Shown: positions 20,001-25,418 of the stretch, piece after piece
Layout: the number at the start of each line of letters is the position of its first letter
Numbering within the stretch: position 1 is the first letter of the stretch
Origin: Niastella sp. OAS944
GTDB taxonomy: Bacteria; Bacteroidota; Bacteroidia; Chitinophagales; Chitinophagaceae
Assembly: GCA_024809215.1 (NCBI GenBank)
Contig: JANUBW010000002.1
Coordinates: 434,001-498,000 of the forward strand
DNA length: 64,000 nt
Direction of reading: 5' to 3'
Program-made: the position numbers and the translations under genes
The notes under the pieces: model-generated
What the model was told of the DNA's origin: nothing
Databases searched by the model: none
What the model saw: only the letters and a program-made list of their open reading frames with translations

Positions 20001-20071
20001 AATGACAGAAGGGTCATGAGCCATAGAAGGCCTAACAAAGGCCCTTTGGGAAAAAGCAGCTTAATTTTCAT
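17006..20071 (-). CDS. SusC/RagA-family TonB-dependent oligosaccharide transporter
   Basis: A 1021-aa outer-membrane beta-barrel. Start taken at the ATG at 20071; an upstream in-frame TTG at 20095 would delay the signal peptide (MKIKLLFPKGPLLGLLWLMT, then LLSFISNAQ). A carboxypeptidase-like regulatory domain follows (IIRGTVRGENNQPVAGATV ... ISLKQTEKSLGEVV), then the plug (VVVIGYGTQKKKDITGSVA, SVLIILDGIQYNG, IASIDILKDASATAVYGAQA, GVILITSRKG) and the barrel, ending RPVMRSLSVGVHITY. It imports glycan fragments through the outer membrane using TonB energy, in complex with the SusD encoded next. First gene of the operon; a LacI-type operator lies about 40 nt upstream of the start. Confidence 0.96.
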   Translation of the reverse strand: MKIKLLFPKGPLLGLLWLMTLLSFISNAQEKNRIIRGTVRGENNQPVAGATVMIKGSQAGTTTNQQGEFSINAPENATLVITALAYETGEIPVKNRIDISISLKQTEKSLGEVVVIGYGTQKKKDITGSVARVNLETMKNSPNTNLGQLLQGTVPGLNVGVSTFAGGTPPISVRGQVTLNGNTSVLIILDGIQYNGSLSSINPDDIASIDILKDASATAVYGAQAANGVILITSRKGHAGQKPRIAYSGSYASQRPSVNLRPLNRDEYLQRVTDAFWRQAYLAPDYTTPNPAFNLATKVDASMRDASGNLLPNDYDWWGNATNPGSIWENSLSISGGTDNVSYLLSGSMVDQKNFIINDIFKRNTLRANLEIKPVKFWKIGLVSSGSFVNQDGAEPTMSEIIRHSPLLVPFDSLGNLIPSPTNTVTFNPFRTYYVDDRERHQYYFANIYSDLDIPFIKGLNYRLNFGNNLTNNQHYFASKYDGGFTGRAYKDNSQYYDYTLDNILTYTKNFGKHDVSVTAVYGAVERKFERTYTEGTGFSRLNLSYNGIGSANTILTNPDKLRTTSDPYPFGWNETLNYQMGRLNYKYNDKYLITATLRRDGFSGFAENFKYALFPSVGLGWVLSAEPFMQKISMVDLLKLRATYGSIGNQTGRYSSLAKVQTNAAYVFGDGGGTAFGQQVVSLPNPNLKWERTKGLNLGVDFGLLNNHLSGTLEYYNNNTYDLLYSVTLPSVTGFSSIQTNLGQIQNTGFEASLTYQIVNHKDFKWSATYNFWTNKNKIIQLTGVKDATGKEQDLVADNLFINKSIGAIYNYQAGPIYQLNETPMPGFVTGSLSVVDQNKDGDITPADRVFIGTTAPKYKMSIFNTVSYKGITLSFLLNTIQGGKDGYLGNNTRLFFRDDNGIRDNDLSAVDYWSPRTPNAKYPRIIDGSHSKVEPPMYQSRSFVRLQDLSLAYNLPAKILAKIKAQAVNVFVSGKNLVTWTNWEGWDPEALNANGAVQGLILDGRPVMRSLSVGVHITY

Positions 20072-20109
20072 ATGCGTATTGTTTGGTTTAAGCAATGATC
20101 GTTGGGGAA

Positions 20110-20127
20110 AATGTAACCGATTACATT
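20110..20127. promoter_or_regulatory. LacI-type operator upstream of susC
   Basis: AATGTAACCGATTACATT is an 18-bp palindrome, symmetric at 16 of 18 positions, centred on a CG step. TGTAANCGNTTACA is the shape expected for a LacI/GalR-family operator. It lies 38-56 nt upstream of the susC ATG. The only LacI gene in the window is the last gene of the operon that starts here. Confidence 0.8.
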
Positions 20128-20154
20128 CTGTAGCAAATTATTGTCCGCGAAGGG

Positions 20155-20176
20155 GTGAATTAGGGGGGTAATTCAC
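20155..20176. promoter_or_regulatory. Inverted repeat upstream of susC
   Basis: GTGAATTA - GGGGGG - TAATTCAC has perfect 8-bp arms around six Gs. It lies 28 bp upstream of the LacI-type operator. A second small inverted repeat, GTACT-TTTT-AGTAC, follows at 20186-20199. The position suggests an activator site, possibly for one of the HTCS regulators. No direct evidence for this. Confidence 0.5.
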
Positions 20177-20312
20177 ACAAAAGGGGTACTTTTTAGTACA
20201 AAAAAGCAGTTTTGAAGCTGATCAATTACAAAAACCAAACATAAAATCAGCCGGGCCAGGAATGGCCGGGCTTTAAGTTATTAATATGTAGCAGTAAATA
20301 TTGTATACGCTT

Positions 20313-20831
20313 TTACAGTGTTGACAAAAATGACTGTAACACTTCTACTGTACGGGCCAGTTGATCATGATGCAGGTTATGGCCTGCGCCGTCAATATGA
20401 ACCAATTTCCCTTTCGGCATAACCCGGGCGGCATCTTCATTGGTTTTACGCACTTCAGGCAATGCATCGGCTTTTAGTATAATGGCCGGCGCGAGGATTT
20501 TTGCCAGCGCATTTTCTATTCTCATGGTGCCGCTCATGGCCTGCCACGCCTCGCTTGTATAAGGGCCATGGTATTGTTTTTTCGAAAGCGCCCAATAGTA
20601 CACGTCAACACTGTCCCATTTGGGAAACTGGCGGCGGCCGGTGGCAACCAGGTCTTCAAAACGGTAATTATTTTGCGCTACCGGGGTTTCGGGACTGCCA
20701 ACCATATTCACAGATAACCGGTCGGGTGCAATGGATGGCCGTACCTGTGTTGAAGCCGGCAAATGCGTCAATCGTAAAAAGCTGGTTTTCAGTAAATGTC
20801 CTAAACTGCGAATCAAAATTCTACCTATCAT
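20313..20831 (-). pseudogene. 5'-truncated alpha/beta-hydrolase remnant
   Basis: A 172-codon open frame matching only the cap and C-terminal half of an alpha/beta-hydrolase. The acid-loop strand (LAPAIILKADALPEVR) and the catalytic histidine region (VHIDGAGHNLHHDQ) are present. The N-terminal core with the oxyanion loop and nucleophile elbow (GxSxG) is absent, and only about 90 bases separate it from the start of the opposite-strand esterase gene. Full-length relatives are usually 260-300 aa. It is therefore a decayed gene that lost its 5' end, perhaps when the neighbouring esterase gene was inserted. A functional short protein is unlikely without a nucleophile. Confidence 0.75.
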
Positions 20832-20918
20832 ATCGAAAATTGAACCTTCATTTTTCTACCATCAAATAAATTCGCCATTATAAGGCATTTGAATAGCGCC
20901 TATACAAATAACAACCAT

Positions 20919-21713
20919 ATGAAACTTTTCCATTACCTATTTTCACCCGGCGGTAAATTGGCAGTTACAATTTCTTTATTGTTCACTTTAACATCCTTAA
21001 AACAATCTGAGAAGCCTGTTTTATACATCATTGGCGACTCTACTGTTCAGAATAACGATGGTAACGGAAAGAATGAATACTGGGGCTGGGGCACATTATT
21101 AAATGCTTATCTTGATACAACGCAGATAACATTACGTAATCATGCAAAATCTGGCACCAGCACCCGCACATTTATTACAGATGGAAGATGGACAAAGGTT
21201 CTGGCAACATTAAAGAGCGGCGATTTTGTGATCATGCAGTTTGGTCATAACGACCAGGCTGAAATTAATGATTCTTCCAGAGCCAAAGGAACTATAAAAG
21301 GAACAGGAGAAGAGATACAGGAAATATTTAACCTTAAAACAAAAACACAGGAAACTGTACATACCTATGGATGGTATATGCGAAAGTTTATTCGTGAAGC
21401 AAAAGAGAAAGGAACTACCCCTATTGTTTGTTCGCTGGTGCCCAGAGAAAAATGGAAGAATGGTAAAGTAGATCGTGAAATTGAATATGTGAATTGGGCA
21501 CAGGAGGTGGCCAGGTCAGAAGGGGCTTATTTCATTGATATAAACCAAATCATTGTGAAAAAATGGGAGCAAATGGGGCCTGACGCTGTAAAAGTCTTTT
21601 TTCCGGGCGATCATACCCATACCAATAAAAAGGGTGCAGAATTGAATGCGGCCTCAGTAGTCGAAGGCTTACGTTCAGTTAAGGATTGTCCATTGAATAA
21701 ATTTTTGAAATAA
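20919..21713 (+). CDS. SGNH/GDSL esterase, CE12-like (rhamnogalacturonan acetylesterase type), second copy
   Basis: A 264-aa secreted esterase. The ATG at 20919 gives a leader (MKLFHYLFSPGGKLAVTISL) with a hydrophobic stretch; an in-frame TTG 30 nt upstream is less likely. Catalytic blocks: IIGDSTVQN (Ser), AKSGTSTRTF (block II), MQFGHNDQAE (Asn), and GDHTHTNKKGAELNA (Asp/His). This longer form with an insert after the block III Asn (KGTGEEIQEIFNLKTKTQET) and VPREKW fits CE12 rhamnogalacturonan acetylesterases better than its shorter paralogue at 12969. It is transcribed away from the susC operon, so it has its own promoter. Likely role: removal of acetyl groups from pectic rhamnogalacturonan. 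The PL1 lyase at 36.5 kb fits a pectin diet. Confidence 0.88.
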   Translation: MKLFHYLFSPGGKLAVTISLLFTLTSLKQSEKPVLYIIGDSTVQNNDGNGKNEYWGWGTLLNAYLDTTQITLRNHAKSGTSTRTFITDGRWTKVLATLKSGDFVIMQFGHNDQAEINDSSRAKGTIKGTGEEIQEIFNLKTKTQETVHTYGWYMRKFIREAKEKGTTPIVCSLVPREKWKNGKVDREIEYVNWAQEVARSEGAYFIDINQIIVKKWEQMGPDAVKVFFPGDHTHTNKKGAELNAASVVEGLRSVKDCPLNKFLK

Positions 21714-22478
21714 GAAATGGTAAATAGTTTGGCCAGATGAAATAATATTTGATTATAGGCGCAGGAAGATGACTTTCATTTTACAAGAAGGTTCCTGTGG
21801 ATAAATGAACCAACTGTTGTCGCCACTATAAAATACAAATTCCTGACCGGCCGAACCAGGGAGCACTTTCGTTTACCGCAGAATAAACGCTCTAATAATA
21901 GCGGTCTTTTTCATAGTGCATCCAACCAGTTTTTTTCCCATCAACAGTTGTTGTTTCACTCACAGAGCAGGCTTTAAATGGTGTTTTAAACAAGTGGGGC
22001 CTGGTTGGCCTTCTGGGACTTCTCGGTCTTTTTGGGTTAAAAAGAAGGGACAATAGAACCAATAGAACAAACCTAAATAGATAACTGAATGGTATTACGC
22101 AGACCTTGCGTCGGCGCGCAGTCAGGAAATTCTACCAGGTGAATTATCACAACGGAAGAAGGAAGATTTATCCTGGTAAAAATCAGCATTACCTTCAATT
22201 CCTGGTATTGCTTTATATAACATTTTGCAAAAAATAGTATGCGGCTACCCGTTGCGCAATACCATTAAGTTAGGTTTGACTGCCATTTACCAAAGCCCCA
22301 CACGTTTGCCCTCTTGAACGCAATGCGCACGCTCTTCACGCTCCTACCTTCAGGAAGGCACAGGAACATGGATTACTGAAAGAGCATCCTCCTGTTTTTT
22401 CGGCTGATTTCAGGATGTATATTTTAGGAGCAGAATCGGGGTTTTCCTCTACAAGTAGCTATTTAGTTTATTAAAATC
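21714..22478. other. Long intergenic region with a gene remnant
   Basis: 765 bases without an intact gene. The only piece I can name is the WGxxG-tail remnant at 21917-22084, listed separately. The plus strand from about 22281 to 22470 is open for some 60 codons without a start codon and without a motif I recognise. No transposase or RNA gene is visible. Confidence 0.5.
21917..22084 (+). pseudogene. Remnant of a small WGxxGLLGLLGL-tail membrane protein
   Basis: An open stretch of 55 codons ends with KWGLVGLLGLLGLFGLKRRD and a short polar tail, then TAA. This Trp-Gly, Gly/Leu-rich helix and basic cluster is the C-terminal hallmark of small (about 70-aa) secreted or membrane proteins common in Bacteroidota. 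The signal peptide and the Asp/Asn-rich linker expected before it are missing. The frame opens after a TAG with no start codon. It looks like a decayed gene with only the tail preserved. Confidence 0.6.
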
Positions 22479-23219
22479 TTAAAATTTTGGCAGCGTACTT
22501 ACTAGTTTAGGATACCCTGCTACTTTATAATTATTACCTGGCAAATATTCGAATATGACACCCATATCGTACTTTCCATATTTATAAGTGCCATATCCAT
22601 TTTCTTTCACCATTTTTTCAATTCCCTCCCAATGATGAAGTCTTATGAACAGGCGTTTCAGGTATTGTTTAAGATTTTCTTCATTGCAGTAAATATCATC
22701 AAGTAAAAAGACCAAAAGCTCACGGAATTTATAATCACCATTGCTTAAAGACTCAAGATAAAGGTCAAAAATACTTGGAGTATTAGGCTCCATACTTCCA
22801 AATTTCAATGATGACTTATCACCTGTAGCGTTATTCAGGTTGAACAATACATTAAACACTCTCTTGTTTATGGAACTATCATTAAGTTCTTTGGCAAAAT
22901 AGAACGTATCTCTTTTGGTTATAGGTCTAAAAAAATCCTTCTTCCCTTTATCATCTACCTTTTTGTGAACTATTAATATTTGGATAATTCTATACCTTTC
23001 AGCAGTTTGAGTAAACTGATAGACAGAACCTTTATGATGAAATATTATAACAGAATCGCTCCCCTTCAATAATTCGTTTTTATTTATTCCTACCATCCGA
23101 TCAATACTGTCTACATACTTCTGCACATGGCTTACTACTCTCCCCGCCTGGGCCTTTGTATTTATATGAAAACCAAGTAAACTACAGAAGACGAGAATTG
23201 AATATTTTACTTTTTTCAT
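22479..23219 (-). CDS. Secreted protein of unknown function
   Basis: A 246-aa protein with a signal peptide (MKKVKYSILVFCSLLGFHIN, then TKAQ). I recognise no family. The mature part is mixed alpha/beta and charged, with a helical stretch YCNEENLKQYLKRLFIRLHHW and a Gly/Tyr-rich segment NGYGTYKYGKYDMG near the end. The ATG overlaps the TGA of a 40-codon upstream ORF (ATGA), so the two are probably co-translated. The region around it contains several gene remnants. Confidence 0.7.
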   Translation of the reverse strand: MKKVKYSILVFCSLLGFHINTKAQAGRVVSHVQKYVDSIDRMVGINKNELLKGSDSVIIFHHKGSVYQFTQTAERYRIIQILIVHKKVDDKGKKDFFRPITKRDTFYFAKELNDSSINKRVFNVLFNLNNATGDKSSLKFGSMEPNTPSIFDLYLESLSNGDYKFRELLVFLLDDIYCNEENLKQYLKRLFIRLHHWEGIEKMVKENGYGTYKYGKYDMGVIFEYLPGNNYKVAGYPKLVSTLPKF

Positions 23220-23338
23220 TCCTTTTTGGATTTAGATTTTTTTTCAGCTACCGTAACAAACTGAAAAAGGATAAAAGCAAGTGCCAATCCCAATAAGATA
23301 GTAAACCTATAAGTATATGTCGATACTCTGACTTTCAT
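23216..23338 (-). CDS. Predicted 40-aa single-pass membrane peptide
   Basis: ATG at 23338 to TGA at 23216. The peptide has a basic N terminus (MKVRVSTYTYR), one hydrophobic helix of about 20 residues (FTILLGLALAFILFQFVTVA) and a lysine-rich tail EKKSKSKKE. The stop overlaps the start of the 246-aa secreted protein by ATGA, and its own start overlaps the TGA of an upstream remnant in the same way. Such tight coupling and the ordered basic-hydrophobic-basic layout suggest a real small gene. Function unknown. Confidence 0.55.
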   Translation of the reverse strand: MKVRVSTYTYRFTILLGLALAFILFQFVTVAEKKSKSKKE

Positions 23339-23463
23339 TCTTTATCAAATTTAATCTCTTCAATGTAATGCTCTTGAGATTTATCATTCTTTTCTATCCT
23401 CCACTACCCTTTCTTCTTTTTCGCCTCAATATCCTTCTTTACCTCTGCTATTTCAGCATCAGT
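23335..23463 (-). pseudogene. C-terminal remnant of an upstream gene with an internal stop
   Basis: In one frame the minus strand reads TDAEIAEVKKDIEAKKKKG, then TAG at 23404-23406, then WRIEKNDKSQEHYIEEIK and FDKE, then TGA overlapping the next ATG. The charged, helical composition on both sides of the stop and the conserved ATGA junction suggest a once continuous gene now broken. Its 5' part is not recognisable. Confidence 0.45.
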
Positions 23464-23673
23464 TTATGCTCTATTAGATATCCGGGAATCTGTGGCTAAA
23501 AAATGGTTATAAATGCACGGAAGGGTCTCATGTGTTGGGCTGAAGGGGTATCTCAAGTTGAAATATAAGCATGAGCATCGCATGTGCTCAAATATCGGGT
23601 AAAGAAAGAGGTAGGCAGATGCCTCGTGATCTACATGCTTTTTTCAATTAACGATTTCAGAGTTGAGTCGGTG

Positions 23674-24021
23674 TTAATAATCTTTGATTTTTATAAAGTC
23701 TTTCGTGGCATCAACGAAATAGTACCCTAACCGCGCTGACGATGTTGTTTTGTGTTGTCGCTCGTCTTTCATTGCAAGTTCTGTCCGATTGACGGTAAAC
23801 CATATCCATTCGTCCATTACCCTTGATATAAAATAGTGTGCTGCTGTGTCTGAACCCTGATAAAGTAGCCAACCATGCCAGGTCGGAGTATTCTTGTTGT
23901 CTTGTGCCCATTCTTTGACTTCAGAAAGAGCCCATGTCGTTTTGCGCTTTAAATTTGATTGCGAAAAAGTTAGTTGTGCTAAGAACAGCAGTAATATTGT
24001 AAAGATTGTTTTTGTTCTCAT
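23674..24021 (-). CDS. Small secreted protein of unknown function
   Basis: A 115-aa protein. The ATG at 24021 gives a clean signal peptide (MRTKTIFTILLLFLAQLTFS, then Q); an in-frame TTG further upstream is less likely. The mature part is rich in Trp and Tyr (WALSEVKEWAQDN, WHGWLLYQGSD, DEWIWFTVNRTE, LGYYFVDATKDFIKI). No family recognised. It follows the terminator of the 134-aa gene upstream, so it probably has its own promoter. Confidence 0.65.
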   Translation of the reverse strand: MRTKTIFTILLLFLAQLTFSQSNLKRKTTWALSEVKEWAQDNKNTPTWHGWLLYQGSDTAAHYFISRVMDEWIWFTVNRTELAMKDERQHKTTSSARLGYYFVDATKDFIKIKDY

Positions 24022-24083
24022 TGACTTTAGTTGAATTTTTGTTGACAATGACCGCCAACATTACATTTTGCTCCAATCCGGGC

Positions 24084-24123
24084 ACGAAAAAAAGGCTTTA
24101 AGTCATTAGACCTGAAGCCTTTT
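24084..24123 (-). terminator. Intrinsic terminator of the 134-aa gene
   Basis: On the minus strand AAAAGGCTT pairs with AAGCCTTTT around an inner AGGTC/GACTT stem, followed by a run of seven Ts. It begins at the stop codon of the upstream gene. It is a strong rho-independent terminator. Confidence 0.8.
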
Positions 24124-24526
24124 AGTTTGAATCAGTTTCTTCTTCCAGAAAATGCATGGTTTGATAAGCCCTGATAAAACTGCTATCCTTCGATAACTCG
24201 TCCTGCACAGAATACATCAAAATGTTGTTATCCCGAATTCGATATGTATCGTAATGATATCTCCTGGATTTGGGCATTAAAAATGCCATTCTCTTCTTGA
24301 TATATAAAGTGATAGAGGTATCATTCATTACGTAATTACCTTTTTGGGTAGAGGTATGACTGAATAAAAACGCTGTACTTGATGAAAATTCATAAGTTGA
24401 GTCAGTGTACAGGAATAAAGAGTTGTCTACGCAGCCATGCCCACCAGCATACTCAAATTTTACTTTTTTCTGGGCAGTGCAAAAAAGGGCAAACAAATTA
24501 AAAAAAAGGAAAATAAGTAATTTCAT
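24122..24526 (-). CDS. Small secreted protein of unknown function
   Basis: A 134-aa protein with signal peptide MKLLIFLFFNLFALFCTAQ. The mature part begins KKVKFEYAGGHGCVDNS and is mostly beta-like (SLFLYTDSTYEFSSSTAF, KGNYVMNDTSITLYIKKR), a pattern often seen in small lipocalin-like or lysozyme-inhibitor-like periplasmic proteins. I cannot assign a family. It ends at a strong terminator. Confidence 0.7.
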   Translation of the reverse strand: MKLLIFLFFNLFALFCTAQKKVKFEYAGGHGCVDNSLFLYTDSTYEFSSSTAFLFSHTSTQKGNYVMNDTSITLYIKKRMAFLMPKSRRYHYDTYRIRDNNILMYSVQDELSKDSSFIRAYQTMHFLEEETDSN

Positions 24527-24673
24527 AGTTTCTGTATGTATTCCTTTCTGGCCTTATGTAAAATATGCAAATCTTTTCCTTTTGCGTCTCGTTATGAAAG
24601 TAAAATGTCTGTTAAAAGTCACTCCATAACCCTAACCTTAAAATGAGAAACTATACGATTTCCCTTTATCTTC

Positions 24674-25112
24674 TCATAAACTTTATATTTACTGTCGGTG
24701 GCTATTTATGCAATATCCTGTGCTTATAATGACTCATTCCCCGCTTATTTTGGATCATCCGGCTGTTAATATGATATAGCCCTTACCAAAATCGCTGCAC
24801 CTATAACTTTGTATGGATCGTCAGTAGCTAACTTTTTCTCGTTAGTACGAAAAAATGGAACATCGGTACTTAAATATCGATTGTATATAAAAAACTTAGA
24901 TCCAAAAAGAGAGAGGAACATTCCAAAAAAATCGACTTATGAGCCAAAGTTACCTAGGGATGTTCTTTAAAAAGCTACTTATGTTTCGTTATTAGCTACC
25001 AACGTGTCATACTTAGCCCGGGATGAGTCATAATAAGTTACTGCCGCAGCATAATTAGTAACTAACGTCATAAATAGCTATTTACGCCACATAAAAAGCT
25101 CGACGATCTTTA
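24674..25112. repeat. Array of ~21 degenerate 21-bp repeats (array A)
   Basis: Cutting the sequence every 21 bases from 24674 lines up a common pattern, roughly TNNNTAGCTACTTATGNNTC on the plus strand, through at least 25112. The only length break is one 19-base unit at 25052. Best-kept units start at 24716, 24737, 24821, 24968, 24989, 25010, 25031 and 25071. No two units are identical. The period is 7 codons: units at 24968-25030 read as KATYVSL, LATNVSY, LARDES, but stop codons at the unit boundary interrupt later units, so the array as it stands is not a gene. It fills most of an 892-bp gap (24527-25418) that otherwise holds only the small ORF at 25078. Confidence 0.75.
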
Positions 25113-25203
25113 TATGATGCTTTTCTTCAATAGCATGTATTGCCTTGAGACCGTTATCGCTGGCTATTTGAATTGTGAGTGTTTGCATATACTTTAGGCT
25201 CAT
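25078..25203 (-). CDS. 41-aa ORF resembling the N terminus of a small antitoxin-like protein
   Basis: ATG at 25203 (or 25188) to TAG at 25078. The sequence MQTLTIQIASDNGLKAIHAI followed by EEKHHIKIVE resembles the opening of short Bacteroidota antitoxin-like proteins (MKTLTIQI...ALK.L..LE....IKIV), which normally run to 60-90 residues. Here the reading ends soon after, inside the 21-bp repeat array, so this is probably a truncated copy. No toxin gene is adjacent. Family assignment is from memory of the pattern and is weak. Confidence 0.4.
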   Translation of the reverse strand: MSLKYMQTLTIQIASDNGLKAIHAIEEKHHIKIVELFMWRK

Positions 25204-25418
25204 ATAAATAGAGCAAATTCGGATCAAGTCAAATTGGTTTTAGGTATTGGGCGTATGTTGTCAACTGTTGTTCGCCTGCATTTCCTGGAATACCCTGTTA
25301 TGCACAGCCTTAATATCCGAACACAAACACTGCATCCACATTTGTATAAGTTTGTTCTGTAAAAAATGTCCCCATTCGATGAGGATTTATTCGTAAGCCA
25401 GCAATAGCGGCAAAACAC

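Noticed and set aside
22281-22475. Open stretch on the plus strand with protein-like text (APTFRKAQEHGLLKEHPP)
   Set aside because: About 60 codons without a start and no recognised motif; chance cannot be excluded.
24770-24967. 65-codon stop-free stretch on the plus strand inside array A
   Set aside because: No start codon, no recognised family, and neighbouring units of the same repeat contain stops.
24674-25112. CRISPR array
   Set aside because: Repeats are not identical, period is 21 bp with no distinct repeat/spacer division, and no cas gene is in the window.
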